A DNA stretch of 64,000 bases from positions 1-64,000 of the forward strand of contig NZ_JBHUJB010000083.1 of NCBI RefSeq assembly GCF_042683245.1, read 5' to 3'. The notes below the pieces were generated by a model, which worked only from the letters and a program-made list of their open reading frames with translations, ran no database searches and had not been told where the DNA came from. Positions 1 to 8,812 of the stretch are shown one piece after another. The stretch comes from Rubritalea tangerina. Lineage in GTDB: Bacteria; Verrucomicrobiota; Verrucomicrobiia; Verrucomicrobiales; Akkermansiaceae. Both the position numbers and the translations under genes were made by a program. Positions within the stretch are counted from its first letter, which is position 1; the number at the start of each line of letters is the position of its first letter.

Positions 1-31
1 AAGTCGCCTAACTAACCTACCAATAATTTAG

Positions 32-220
32 ACACTCCCTGACCGAAATCCGTGGGGAAGCTCACTCTCAGGAAACTGGAAAATCACAGACAACGACACA
101 CTCATCATCGGTGAAACCCACTTCTCACACGATCCCAAAACAGGCACACTCAATGCCAACCTCCACCCTAACAGCCCCTTCTCTTCACTCCATATCCAAC
201 TCCCAGTCGTGCTCCACTAA
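32..220 (+). pseudogene. 3' end remnant of an unrecognised gene
   Basis: An open frame of about 62 codons runs from just after an in-frame TAG (29-31) to TAA at 218-220 without a usable start codon. The conceptual product contains WKITDNDTLIIGETHFSHD and ends in LPVVLH. It is C-rich like the genuine + strand genes, and the other two + frames have stops in the first 20 bases. It reads like the C-terminal tail of a secreted beta-rich protein whose upstream part is frameshifted or lies outside the window. The family is not recognised. MITE-1 copy A begins 24 bp downstream. Confidence 0.3.
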
Positions 221-243
221 AACCATTTTTAAGCAAGTCAATG

Positions 244-462
244 CTAGGCGGTGTGGACAAAATGGTTTGCCGCCCGCTGAGAGTAGATTGTGCATCTGGA
301 AAGGCGGATTTCATGACGTGGAGAAACATCCTCGCCATGGAAGACAACGAAGCCAGATACAAAAGATGCCTCAGCCTCCCAAATCCCTTTGCCGCAAGGC
401 AACTGACTCCATATCACCCTATCTAAAAACGGGCGGTGAAGCATTGTGTCCACACCGCCTAG
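244..462. mobile_element. MITE-1 copy A, 219 bp with ~33-bp terminal inverted repeats
   Basis: The element starts CTAGGCGGTGTGGA and ends TCCACACCGCCTAG. The terminal repeats extend imperfectly over about 33 bp (244-276 against 430-462). The interior has no convincing gene. A second copy at 4390-4607 is nearly identical over its full length. The terminal CTAG may be a 4-bp target duplication, as IS5-group elements (YTAR targets) make, or part of the repeat. No transposase lies in the window, so it would be mobilised in trans. The short open frames inside it are not conserved protein. Confidence 0.8.
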
Positions 463-472
463 GGCTTGTGGA

Positions 473-1843
473 CTAATCTAACTCCACCCTGAGGCGCGGT
501 GCCCTCCCACCGGGTGTCTGGTTGCCAGCAAAGGCATGCACCAGGCCCTCCGGCCGTGTCTCAGTCGTCCGCCGCACCACGATCAATGTGAGCACCCCAT
601 TGCTATCCTCCCGCATCACCTCAGCTAACCGGCTCCCCTCCACTTCCACCTCACCAGATTGCTGCCCACGTGGAATCGTAAAGGCACCCACTAGCTCCAC
701 ACGATCCTCCTCTAACTTCCAGCCAGACCTTCTCACATTCGCAGGTGCATTCTCCCACGTCAAAACAGCAGGGTCCCAGTCCTCATCCACCCCATCCTTC
801 AGTGCGTATACCTCAAACTTAGAGTCGGGAACCAAACTAGCATAACCATACGGACTCGCCATCTGCATCAACTTTAAACTCACCCTACCAAAACTCCGTC
901 CCTTCAATCCCCCAATGTCAAACTTCATATACGATTTCCGCTTATATGTCTGGTTCATCGGGTTCTTTACTAACAACAAATGCGGGTGCAAATGCGTGTC
1001 CGCATGATTGGAAATAATCGTCGCATGCCCACCTTCCCCATAGGCTGTACTTACTTCTATAAAGTCAGCGGCAGCCTCTTCGAGCTCACTGTGAATAATC
1101 TCCCCATCATTTCTCCGAAACACCATTCCCTCTCCACCCGTCTGCACTCCCTCGTTAGTCACTAACAACTTTTTCCCAGCACTCACTTCATGGAAAACCT
1201 CAACCTCTCCGTCTATCACATCCACTGTCGATGCCTTCGACCCCTTATCCACATACACCGAAAAAACCGTGCCCAAATCCTTTACCTCTAAGTCCGGTGT
1301 GTCCAAACGAAACCCAATTGCCTGCTCCGGCACCTCAGCCACCACACGACCATACAAAACGCGCGCCTGCATCTCCGATACTAACTCAATCGCAGCCGGT
1401 GCCTCTAAACTCACCACTGCGCCTGATTCAAAACTCAAACTCGCCGTCCCATGTAATAACTCTAACGCACCCTGACTCAGCACCTCACCCTCAGTCGTCG
1501 GTAAACTGCACTGACCCCACTGCGCGAGCGAACTCTCACTGATACTCGCGATCCCCTTCTCCCTCTTTGACATAGGGATAAAAAGACTCAAAGAAAGTAA
1601 TACCAGCGCCGCTATCGCTGCCACCTTCCATCCCACACTCCCCCTGCCAACCTCCACTACTTCCGCAAATTGCATCGCATTGCTCGATGCCAATAAACTA
1701 TGTTGAAGCGTGATATCTTGATACAAATCTAACACATCTGCATCACCCATCAATGCCGCCTCTAACTCCTCGACTTCGGTGTCCGTCGCCTCCCCACTAA
1801 ATACCTTCTCAATCAATACCACCCATTTTTCTTTATCCTTCAT
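473..1843 (-). CDS. FecR-domain anti-sigma/regulator with C-terminal DNRLRE-like domain
   Basis: A 456-aa inner-membrane regulator that probably controls the sigma factor encoded just upstream. The N-terminal cytoplasmic segment (1-70) resembles the sigma-binding part of FecR-type anti-sigma factors. One membrane helix follows at about 73-90, then a FecR domain at about 110-220 (LDTPDLEVKDLGTVFSVY). A C-terminal beta-sandwich of the DNRLRE/CBM96 kind lies at about 275-455 (RKSYMKFDIGGL, LTWENAPANV). The start overlaps the end of the sigma gene by 11 bp, which indicates translational coupling. FecR fused to an extracytoplasmic carbohydrate-binding-like domain suggests sensing of a surface or polysaccharide signal; this is inference. 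Confidence 0.8.
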   Translation of the reverse strand: MKDKEKWVVLIEKVFSGEATDTEVEELEAALMGDADVLDLYQDITLQHSLLASSNAMQFAEVVEVGRGSVGWKVAAIAALVLLSLSLFIPMSKREKGIASISESSLAQWGQCSLPTTEGEVLSQGALELLHGTASLSFESGAVVSLEAPAAIELVSEMQARVLYGRVVAEVPEQAIGFRLDTPDLEVKDLGTVFSVYVDKGSKASTVDVIDGEVEVFHEVSAGKKLLVTNEGVQTGGEGMVFRRNDGEIIHSELEEAAADFIEVSTAYGEGGHATIISNHADTHLHPHLLLVKNPMNQTYKRKSYMKFDIGGLKGRSFGRVSLKLMQMASPYGYASLVPDSKFEVYALKDGVDEDWDPAVLTWENAPANVRRSGWKLEEDRVELVGAFTIPRGQQSGEVEVEGSRLAEVMREDSNGVLTLIVVRRTTETRPEGLVHAFAGNQTPGGRAPRLRVELD

Positions 1844-2342
1844 CCCTACCTCCTTGGTTTAAACATTCTCTTAAACTCAACCGAGAGCGGCTCAGCGCTC
1901 GGTAAGCAGCAGCTACCGTCTTGCCCGTCTTCATAGCGATCTCTTCTATGCTAAATTCTTCCTTGTATCGCAACCGTATCAACTCCCTCTGTACCCCCTT
2001 CATCTTTGCAATACACGCACTCAAACGCCGAGACATTCCATCCACCTGACCCACCGTCGGAACCTCCTGCGACTCCAAATATTCCATACAAGCGTCCGAA
2101 AATATCAAACGCTTCCCCTCAATCGCTTTCTTCTTCCGAAAGGCCATCACCCGATGAAACGCCACTTTCCGACTCCACGCCCCAAAGTTACTTCCCAACT
2201 CAAACTTCTCAAACTCCCTCCACAACGCCATCTTAATGTCCTGAAGCACATCCTCCGCATCCGCTGAGTTCGGTATCATCCCATACACATAGCCACTCAG
2301 ATACCTCTCGTGCTCTGCGAGTAACTGCACGTACGGCTCCAT
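1833..2342 (-). CDS. ECF RNA polymerase sigma factor
   Basis: A sigma-70 family ECF factor. Region 2 is seen in DAEDVLQDIKMALWREFEKF and FGAWSRKVAFHRVMAF, and region 4 helix-turn-helix in FSIEEIAMKTGKTVAAAYRA. The frame stays open upstream to 2390, but the start at 2342 (MEPYVQLLAEHERYL) is preferred because GAGGA lies about 7 bp ahead of it and the protein then begins at the normal ECF N-terminus; the length is 169 aa. It overlaps the FecR gene and is divergent from the FAD oxidoreductase gene across an 83-140 bp intergenic region containing a perfect 12-bp inverted repeat. Rubritalea-like genomes carry many such sigma/FecR pairs. Confidence 0.85.
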   Translation of the reverse strand: MEPYVQLLAEHERYLSGYVYGMIPNSADAEDVLQDIKMALWREFEKFELGSNFGAWSRKVAFHRVMAFRKKKAIEGKRLIFSDACMEYLESQEVPTVGQVDGMSRRLSACIAKMKGVQRELIRLRYKEEFSIEEIAMKTGKTVAAAYRALSRSRLSLRECLNQGGRDEG

Positions 2343-2393
2343 TCTGCTATCCTCATCTTTCACGTCCCTTACACAGTGCCCGTCTCTCACATT

Positions 2394-2461
2394 TTGGACA
2401 GAAAAATTCTCCTTCTAAGAAAAAATCATCATTTATTTCTATTCTCGCATTTTCTGTCCAA
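2394..2461. promoter_or_regulatory. Divergent promoter region with perfect 12-bp inverted repeat
   Basis: TTGGACAGAAAA (2394-2405) and its exact reverse complement TTTTCTGTCCAA (2450-2461) face each other between the divergent sigma/FecR and FAD-oxidoreductase genes. Each arm carries a TTGGACA that could be the -35 element of an outward promoter, so the arrangement may be two mirror-image promoters or a regulator-binding pair. The A+T-rich stretch between them would hold the -10 regions. The repeat is seen directly; its function is inferred. Confidence 0.55.
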
Positions 2462-2482
2462 TCCTCTCGCCCAGTGCACTAC

Positions 2483-4393
2483 ATGAGTATGCCAGCAATC
2501 ACAAACCGACGTAAATTCCTCGGCTACGCAGGAAGCACCGCCCTCACCCTCCTCATGGGCCAACGCGCACTCGCAGCACCACAATACTCAGAATTCGCCT
2601 TCATTGAAGCCGAAGGTTTCGATGACCTCGGTGGCTGGGAACTTGATCAACAATCCATGGACCAAATGGGCTCTCCCTACCTCCTCGCCCACGGCCTCGG
2701 AATCCCAGTCAAAGACGCCACCACCACCCTCAATCTCCCATCCGCAGGAACCTACCGTGTCTGGGTCCGCACCAAAGACTGGGTAGCCCCATGGAAAGCC
2801 CCCGGTGCTCCAGGTAAGTTCCAACTCCTCATCAATGACAAACCAATCAAAGAAACCTTCGGCACCAAAGGTGACCAATGGCATTGGCACGACGGTGGAA
2901 CGGTCAAGCTAGATAAAAAAAACAAACTCTCCCTCCACGACCTCACCGGCTTCGAAGGTCGCTGCGAGGCCATCCTCTTCTGTAAAGACCCCAACTTCGT
3001 CCCCAGTAATAACCTCGAAAAACTCACGCGCTTCCGCCGTAAACTACTCGGCCTCCCAGACAAACCAAGCAAGGCCGGCCACTTCGACCTCACCGTCGTG
3101 GGGGGCGGCCTCGCAGGTACCTGTGCCGCAATCTCAGCCGCCCGCAATGGCCTCAAAGTAGCCCTCGTCCAGGACCGCCCCGTTCTCGGTGGTAACGCAA
3201 GTGAAGAAGTCCGTGTCTGGCCAGAAGGTCATACTAACAAAGCCCCCTACCCACATGTCGGTGATATCGTAAATGAAATCCTCACCGATAAACCAAAACG
3301 CGGAAATATGAATGGCATGCCAGCCGAATACTTCGACGACCAAAAGAAACTCTCCGTCGTCGAACGTGAACCTAACATCACCCTCTTCATCAATAACCGT
3401 GCCATCCAAACCTCAGGCACTCCAGACTCCATCACAGGTGTCACCATACAAGACACCATCACCGCGGAACAAAAATACATCACCTCTGACTTCTTCGCCG
3501 ACTGCACCGGTGATGCCGTCATCGGCCATCTCGCAAAAGCCGACTATGAATACGAGGTCAAACAACTCATGGGCAGCACCAACCTCTTCAGCCTCCTAGA
3601 TGCCTCAAATGAAGAACAAGTCCTCAAATGCGAATGCAAAGATAAAGCCGCTCTCGCCGCACAATATAAAGAAGGGAAGCATGAACAACCATTCCCACGA
3701 TGCCCATGGGCACTCGACCTATCTAACAAACCATTCCCAGGCAGAGACCACCCCAAACTGAGCGGCTTCTCTCGTAAGTGGTATTGGGAAAGTGGCTTCG
3801 ATAAAGATCAAGTCAATGATATCGAACTCATCCGTGATCATAACTTCCGCGCCATCTTCGGCGCTTGGGATGCGATCAAAAATGTCGATAAAAAATTCCC
3901 TAACCATAGACTCGGATGGGTCGCATTCATCGCAGGAAAACGTGAATCCCGCAGGCTCTTAGGGGACGTCATCCTCGATGGTAAAGACTTCATGGACATG
4001 AAAGAATACAACGATGGTTGCTTCCCATGCTCCTGGCATATCGACCTCCACTTCCCTCAGAAAAAATTCCAAAAGGGCTTCGAAGGTAACGAGTTCATCT
4101 CCGACTACACCCGAGGGAAAGATTACAAATACAGTGGAACCTACTGGGCCCCATACCGTTGCCTCTACTCGCGTAATATCAAAAACCTCTTCATGGCCGG
4201 ACGCGATATCTCCGTCACCAAATCAGGACTTGGACCTGTTAGAGTCATGAAAACCTGCGGCATGATGGGCGAAATCGTCGGAAAAGCAGCCGCACTCTGT
4301 GTCCAAAACAAAACCACCCCCCGAGGTATCTATCAAAAGTACCTCCCACAGCTCAAAGTCCTCATGCAACAACCCGGCACTAAATCTGCCTAG
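2483..4393 (+). CDS. Tat-exported FAD-dependent oxidoreductase
   Basis: A periplasmic FAD oxidoreductase of the FAD_oxidored (PF12831) kind. The N-terminus has a Tat-like signal (NRRKFLGYAGSTALTLL). A beta-rich domain at about 30-180 (GTYRVWVRTKDW) precedes the dinucleotide fold DLTVVGGGLAGTCAAISAAR at about residue 205. FLAG-like C-terminal sequence NLFMAGRDISVTKSGLG closes the FAD site. The frame is open from a GTG at 2474; ATG at 2483 or 2489 is more plausible. The stop TAG (4391-4393) lies inside the left end of MITE-1 copy B, so the last codon or codons may come from the insertion. Family members in this phylum often accompany polysaccharide-degradation genes; the substrate is unknown. 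Confidence 0.8.
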   Translation: MSMPAITNRRKFLGYAGSTALTLLMGQRALAAPQYSEFAFIEAEGFDDLGGWELDQQSMDQMGSPYLLAHGLGIPVKDATTTLNLPSAGTYRVWVRTKDWVAPWKAPGAPGKFQLLINDKPIKETFGTKGDQWHWHDGGTVKLDKKNKLSLHDLTGFEGRCEAILFCKDPNFVPSNNLEKLTRFRRKLLGLPDKPSKAGHFDLTVVGGGLAGTCAAISAARNGLKVALVQDRPVLGGNASEEVRVWPEGHTNKAPYPHVGDIVNEILTDKPKRGNMNGMPAEYFDDQKKLSVVEREPNITLFINNRAIQTSGTPDSITGVTIQDTITAEQKYITSDFFADCTGDAVIGHLAKADYEYEVKQLMGSTNLFSLLDASNEEQVLKCECKDKAALAAQYKEGKHEQPFPRCPWALDLSNKPFPGRDHPKLSGFSRKWYWESGFDKDQVNDIELIRDHNFRAIFGAWDAIKNVDKKFPNHRLGWVAFIAGKRESRRLLGDVILDGKDFMDMKEYNDGCFPCSWHIDLHFPQKKFQKGFEGNEFISDYTRGKDYKYSGTYWAPYRCLYSRNIKNLFMAGRDISVTKSGLGPVRVMKTCGMMGEIVGKAAALCVQNKTTPRGIYQKYLPQLKVLMQQPGTKSA

Positions 4394-4607
4394 GCGGTGT
4401 GGACAAAATGGTTTGCCGCCCGCTGAGAGTAGATTTTGCATCTGGCAAGGCGGATTTCATGGCGTGGATAAACATCCTCGCCATGGAAGACAACGAAGCC
4501 AGATACAAAAGATGCCTCAGCCTCCCAAATCTCTTTGCCGCAAGGCAACTGACTCCATATCACCCTAGCTAAAACGGGCGGTGAAGCAATTTCTCCACAC
4601 CGCCTAG
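4390..4607. mobile_element. MITE-1 copy B, 218 bp
   Basis: Near-identical to 244-462, with the same CTAGGCGGTGTGGA / TCCACACCGCCTAG ends and about 33-bp imperfect inverted repeats. A few substitutions and one-base indels near the right end separate the two copies. Its left CTAG contains the TAG stop codon of the FAD oxidoreductase gene. Confidence 0.8.
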
Positions 4608-4633
4608 GCCATCTAGACACATTGATTTGTCTC

Positions 4634-4695
4634 TTGTCCTTGAAATTAGAAGGACAACTCACCCCCTCTCTGCCAGCTGGTAGCACCAGCTGGCA
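4634..4695 (+). repeat. Two perfect hairpins in the leader of the PEP-CTERM gene
   Basis: TTGTCCTT (4634-4641) pairs with AAGGACAA (4650-4657). Then TGCCAGCTGGT (4671-4681) pairs with ACCAGCTGGCA (4685-4695) across a 3-nt loop. They lie between MITE-1 copy B and the ATG at 4715. There is no T-tract, so either a leader structure, a factor-binding palindrome or a weak terminator of the preceding gene is possible. Confidence 0.45.
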
Positions 4696-4714
4696 CGAAC
4701 CCCAAATACATTAG

Positions 4715-5431
4715 ATGATGAAAAAAACAATACACTACCTCTGCCTCACTTCAGCACTCCTAACAAGTGCTGAGGCAGCTCAAGCCATCCTCAACCATAC
4801 CAGCGCTGACGATGTCTTTATCCGCGAGTCCGCCCCAGATTCCCTACAAGCCGAACGCAACATCTTCGGTGGTCAAGGAGCTGGTGCACAGTTCGTTACC
4901 CTCATGCGCTTCAGCCTCAGCGAGCTCACCACTGCCACTAGCGGTAGCCCAGTCATCATTGACGCTGTCTCCTTAGACCTCGGACCAAGCATGAGCTACT
5001 CAGGCATAAGCTCTTCCTTTACCGCTGACCTCCATACCTACACCAACTTCAATGCCTCCAATGCCACCTGGAATGACCCAGATGGCTCTGGATTCGCTGA
5101 CACCCAAGCTGGTGGCTCAGTAGCCACCCTCCTCAGCCAAGAAAATTTTAACAATGCCATGGTGGAAGGCTCCTTTAACTTCAGCTCATCGAGCGCCTTT
5201 GTACATTACCTCCAGACTGCCTATGACAATGGCGATAGCCACATCTACCTGCGCTTGAGCAATCAAAGCGATACCTCCACTAACGGCTTCCTCCGTACCG
5301 ACCACGGCTCAGTCACTGACACCGGTAACGCCAGCCTTCAGGTCTCCTACACCGCTGTCCCTGAACCACACACTTCCGCACTCCTCGGACTCGCCGGCCT
5401 CAGTCTCATCCTCAGAAGAAAAACCCGCTAA
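4715..5431 (+). CDS. Secreted PEP-CTERM protein with DNRLRE-like domain
   Basis: A 238-aa exported protein. It has a signal peptide at about 1-22 (cleavage near AEAAQA), a beta-sandwich body with DDVFIRESAPDS near the start as in DNRLRE proteins, and the sorting tail VPEPHTSALLGLAGLSLILR followed by RKTR. PEP-CTERM tails are recognised by an exosortase (EpsH/XrtA type; none is in this window). The presence of DNRLRE-like folds both here and in the FecR protein at 473-1843 suggests a shared signal or regulon, which is inference. MM at the start leaves 4715 or 4718 as the initiator. Confidence 0.8.
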   Translation: MMKKTIHYLCLTSALLTSAEAAQAILNHTSADDVFIRESAPDSLQAERNIFGGQGAGAQFVTLMRFSLSELTTATSGSPVIIDAVSLDLGPSMSYSGISSSFTADLHTYTNFNASNATWNDPDGSGFADTQAGGSVATLLSQENFNNAMVEGSFNFSSSSAFVHYLQTAYDNGDSHIYLRLSNQSDTSTNGFLRTDHGSVTDTGNASLQVSYTAVPEPHTSALLGLAGLSLILRRKTR

Positions 5432-5442
5432 TCCCCCCACAA

Positions 5443-5469
5443 CCACTCGTTGCCACCTGCAACGAGTGG
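5443..5469. terminator. Hairpin between convergent genes
   Basis: A perfect 11-bp stem, CCACTCGTTGC (5443-5453) with GCAACGAGTGG (5459-5469), and a 5-nt loop. It sits in the 50-bp gap between the + strand PEP-CTERM gene and the convergent - strand kinase gene. No T-run follows on either strand, so it is a bidirectional termination or 3'-end stabilising hairpin rather than a classical intrinsic terminator. Confidence 0.55.
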
Positions 5470-5481
5470 CATTCCCTCAAA

Positions 5482-7278
5482 CTAATGGTACTCCACTTCT
5501 ACCTGAGTCGTCGCAGAATAGACCCCGTAATGGTGCCTATTCTCAACTGTGTCATCCACTAACACCTTCTTGGCTGGCACCGATATCAAGATGAAAAAAC
5601 CGTGGTAAAACTTCCAAAGCTCATCCGAATCCACCCCAGAATGAACCCAAATCCGATAAAGATCACCATTCCTAGTAAGATCTAACACTTTACTCTTCTT
5701 ATTGAAGACCAGATCCACATCCTCACGATTGTTGATCCGCTCTAACATGTATTTCAGCATCAGGTCCTTAGACTCCCTACTGAAATTCATTCGAGAATGA
5801 GCCAAGAAACTGTGCATGACTATCTCCTCATACCCTTTCCAAAGCCCATCGTATATCGATTGAACCTCCCGCACACTCGGCCGACCTGTCTCAACATACC
5901 GCTGACACACCTCAAGCAACTCCGTATCCTGACCATCAGGAAGTTCCTCAAATAAAGGCAAAGCATCAGCAAAACGAAAACGTATAAAATACAGACGCGC
6001 AAGCAACCTACGCGCCTCCACGTTCTCGATGTTTTCCTCATACGCCAACTCCGCCAACTGCGTAGACCTCAAATACAAATGGCGCCTCAAGTACGCAAAA
6101 CTCGACTCTACCATCTGTCTCGAATGGACCTCCTTTGACTCTAACCTCGCTGACCTTTCCTGCTTAAACTTCTCCAACGCCTCACGCGCTATGTGCTCAG
6201 ATGCCTCTGCCGCCAAACGCTGCCGTTGAGCCTCCGACTCACTTTGCCTCAAAAAATTAACATACCCCACCGTCAATAACACCACCGCCACCATTGCCCC
6301 CAATACCACCCGACAAACTATCCGGTTGCGTAAATAAAATAACCGTAGCTGCTTCCCCCAACTCGCTGACTCCGCCGACGGCGCAAAACCATTCAGGTAA
6401 TCCTGTAAATCCTTGCGCAGAGCACCCACGCTCTCATACCGAACACCCGCATCAGCCACCAATGCCTTCCTTAAGATCGCTATCACACTCTCGGGAATAT
6501 CTCCAAATGACACTCCTTCTAACACATCTTTCTTCGCCGCCTGAAGATAGTCTTTCAAATCTAAGTCGCGTTTCAATGCCCCCCCCATCAGCAAAAAATA
6601 AAGAATCGCTCCCAATCCATAAACATCCACTCTCTCCGTTGGCGATGCCCCTACATCAGATTGCTCAGGAGCCATGAAACCAGGCGTACCACGCACATAT
6701 GCACTCACACCGCTCGCCCCCACACCTTCATCCCTCTGTAAAAAATGGGAGATCCCCCAATCAGTAAGCACAATCTCCCCAAACTCCCCCATGTGGACAT
6801 TCTGAGGCTTCAAATCTAAGTGCAATACCTCCCGCTCATGCGCATACGCCACCGCGTCACATAACTCACTCACTACCTCTAAACATTGGTGCAAATTAGG
6901 CCTTTCGCGAGATGCCCATACATCCAAAGTACTCCCCTTGATCAACTCCATCGTGAAATACGGTTGGCCTCCATCAATCCCTACATCGTATATGCGTATG
7001 ATATTCGGATGCTCCAAAGATGCTGTTATTTGAAGTTATCTAACAAAATCTAACACTGACTTATCGCAAACCTTTTCTCGCCGAATCTTAGCAAGCGCAA
7101 CCTCCCTCTCACAAAACTTATCAGTCACCTGATACACTTCCTTGGTCGCTCCCTTAGCAATCAAGCACTTCTCTCCGTATCGCTCCTCGCGAAAACCCGA
7201 TAGCACATCGATAGTCTCACCATAGAATTGAGATAAATCCTCATTCAGTCCCTCGACAAATGCCTCGTCATCCATCAT
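5482..7278 (-). pseudogene. Membrane Ser/Thr protein kinase interrupted by in-frame TAA
   Basis: One kinase reading frame of 598 codons is cut by TAA at 7036-7038 and resumes in the same frame. The N-terminal piece holds the ATP-binding lobe (IAKGATKEVYQVTD, with the VALAKI lysine). After the stop comes LQITASLEHPNIIRIYDVG, the catalytic loop HLDLKPQN (the usual Arg is Leu) and DWG in place of DFG. A membrane helix follows (VVLGAMVAVVLLTVGYV), then a coiled coil (about 20 residues past the helix) and a TPR-like C-terminus. The stop replaces what is usually Glu in F.REA.I...LEHPN. The gene overlaps the sigma gene by 4 bp. Initiation at the internal Met (7017) would give a kinase lacking its P-loop, so loss of function, readthrough or a sequence error are the options. 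Confidence 0.8.
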
Positions 7279-7850
7279 TCCAACTCCCGTCGAATTTCAT
7301 TAATCTCCACCACCAGACGCTCCCGCACTCGTGCGATAATGCGATACACACTGTTGCGCTTCAGGCCATACTGCACCGCAATCTCATCCGCATCCACCCC
7401 CTTGAGACTTAACTCAAAGATCTCGACAGATTGCTCCGTAATGTCGCGCCTTACATTCTGCATCGCCACATTAGAAACATAGGTCTGCCATTCCTTTTGA
7501 ATAATCGTATCCAACACCTCCTCACGCATCACGGACCTTTCCACCGATTCATCAAAAACTATCCCCTCAGGCTTCTTCCCGCGTATCCAATCAATCGCCG
7601 TATTCTTGATCACGCGCCCCAACCATGTCCGAAACATCGCCCGATCCGGTTGATATTCATAGCCCGGTATCTTCTTCCATAACTTGACTAAAATCATTTG
7701 CTGTAAATCCCCAGTATCCTCATGAGGAATGCCTACCCGCCTCAAAACAGCATAGATGTATCGACTATACGCATCGTGAAAAACCGACCACGCCTCATCG
7801 TCGTTAAGACTCTGTAACCGAATTATCAAGGTCTGACGTGTGTCTTCCAT
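7275..7850 (-). CDS. ECF sigma factor coupled to Ser/Thr kinase
   Basis: A sigma-70 ECF protein: region 2 in DTGDLQQMILVKLWKKIPGY and MFRTWLGRVIKNTAIDWIRG, region 4 in GVDADEIAVQYGLKRNSVYR. The frame opens at TTG 7889, but the ATG at 7850 (MEDTRQTLIIRLQSL) is the better start and gives 191 aa. The stop overlaps the kinase start in an ATGATG context. ECF factors next to a membrane Ser/Thr kinase are an established arrangement in Planctomycetes/Verrucomicrobia (the ECF43-like group), in which the kinase is thought to control the sigma factor. Here the kinase is interrupted, so the sigma factor may be unregulated. Confidence 0.8.
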   Translation of the reverse strand: MEDTRQTLIIRLQSLNDDEAWSVFHDAYSRYIYAVLRRVGIPHEDTGDLQQMILVKLWKKIPGYEYQPDRAMFRTWLGRVIKNTAIDWIRGKKPEGIVFDESVERSVMREEVLDTIIQKEWQTYVSNVAMQNVRRDITEQSVEIFELSLKGVDADEIAVQYGLKRNSVYRIIARVRERLVVEINEIRRELE

Positions 7851-8048
7851 CGGACTGCCATCATCCCACCCCAACTCCGTCACAGTCAACCCGTTTCAGT
7901 GTATGCATGCGATTTGATGAAAAAATTTCCACCCCGTGTCCACTCACCCGAATTCCTCTCGTTTACCCGCTATAGAAGCACCCCCATCTCTCCCCCCAGA
8001 GCCAGGAATGCCTTCGCATCCTAAACAACCTAACACATTAATTCCTCT

Positions 8049-8732
8049 ATGAGAAAATCACTCCTTACTATCACCTGCTTGGCCGTCTGCATCACAGGCA
8101 CTCAGGCAGCGACCATCCTCAATAATCTAAATCTTGGCAAAGCCAATGGTGTCGCCAACGGACCCCAAACCTATGCTAATCAGTCTATTACCGTCGACGG
8201 CGCCTCTTTCACCTTCGACACCGTAGCGACAGGATTCCACGAAAGCGCCACCGCTAACAATGGTATCCAATACGGTAATGGTAACACATCCATCATCTTT
8301 GGCTCAGCCGTCACCCAGTCAGTGACTTTCTCCATCACCAATGTCACCGAAACCACTTCCACCGGACGCAGCCTCGTCCTCGACGGTCTCACCCAAGCCA
8401 ACTTCTCAAATTTTAGAACCGCAGACCCAGCAAATAAATTCTTCCACGACGGCACCAATTCCTACGACAACACCACCGGAGGTGCCGACTCAAACTCCAT
8501 CGTTGAGGTCGATATCCTCTCTCTCAACAACACCCTCACCGCAGGCTCCCTCAGCGGTGACTCCAGCGCCAACATCCAATGGCGATCCGTCGACCTCCAG
8601 TTCAGTACCTCAGTAGCCTCAGTTCCAGAACCTACCAGCTCCACGCTCCACGCTCCTCGGCATCGCAGGCCTCAGCCTCATCCTCAGACGCAAAAAATAA
8701 TCTGCCGCTATCGACTCACTATCAGCCACTAA
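8049..8732 (+). CDS. PEP-CTERM protein with frameshifted sorting tail
   Basis: The signal peptide is at about 1-20 (MRKSLLTITCLAVCITGTQA) and is followed by a beta-rich Ser/Thr/Asn-rich domain. The frame reaches VPEPTSSTL and then runs into PRHRRPQPHPQ and ends at 8732. A tandem 7-bp duplication, CTCCACG at 8639-8645 and 8646-8652, causes this. Removing one copy restores a perfect tail, VPEPTSSTLLGIAGLSLILR plus RKK, ending at TAA 8698-8700. As read, the protein would be exported but would lack the hydrophobic anchor and Arg cluster, and so would not be an exosortase substrate. Confidence 0.75.
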   Translation: MRKSLLTITCLAVCITGTQAATILNNLNLGKANGVANGPQTYANQSITVDGASFTFDTVATGFHESATANNGIQYGNGNTSIIFGSAVTQSVTFSITNVTETTSTGRSLVLDGLTQANFSNFRTADPANKFFHDGTNSYDNTTGGADSNSIVEVDILSLNNTLTAGSLSGDSSANIQWRSVDLQFSTSVASVPEPTSSTLHAPRHRRPQPHPQTQKIICRYRLTISH

Positions 8733-8812
8733 CACCTCTGAAAGGGAGTTTCCCCCACCCCCATATTTCAACTAACATGAAGTAAGCCCCTCTCACAGAA
8801 TCCACCACCACA

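Noticed and set aside
111..476. Overlapping open frames inside MITE-1 copy A (and the matching ones in 4299-4686)
   Set aside because: They follow the repeat rather than any gene, start in flanking DNA and have no family resemblance.
7036..7278. Short N-terminal kinase ORF as a separate small gene
   Set aside because: It is in frame with the downstream kinase and contains the ATP-binding lobe; it is one interrupted gene.
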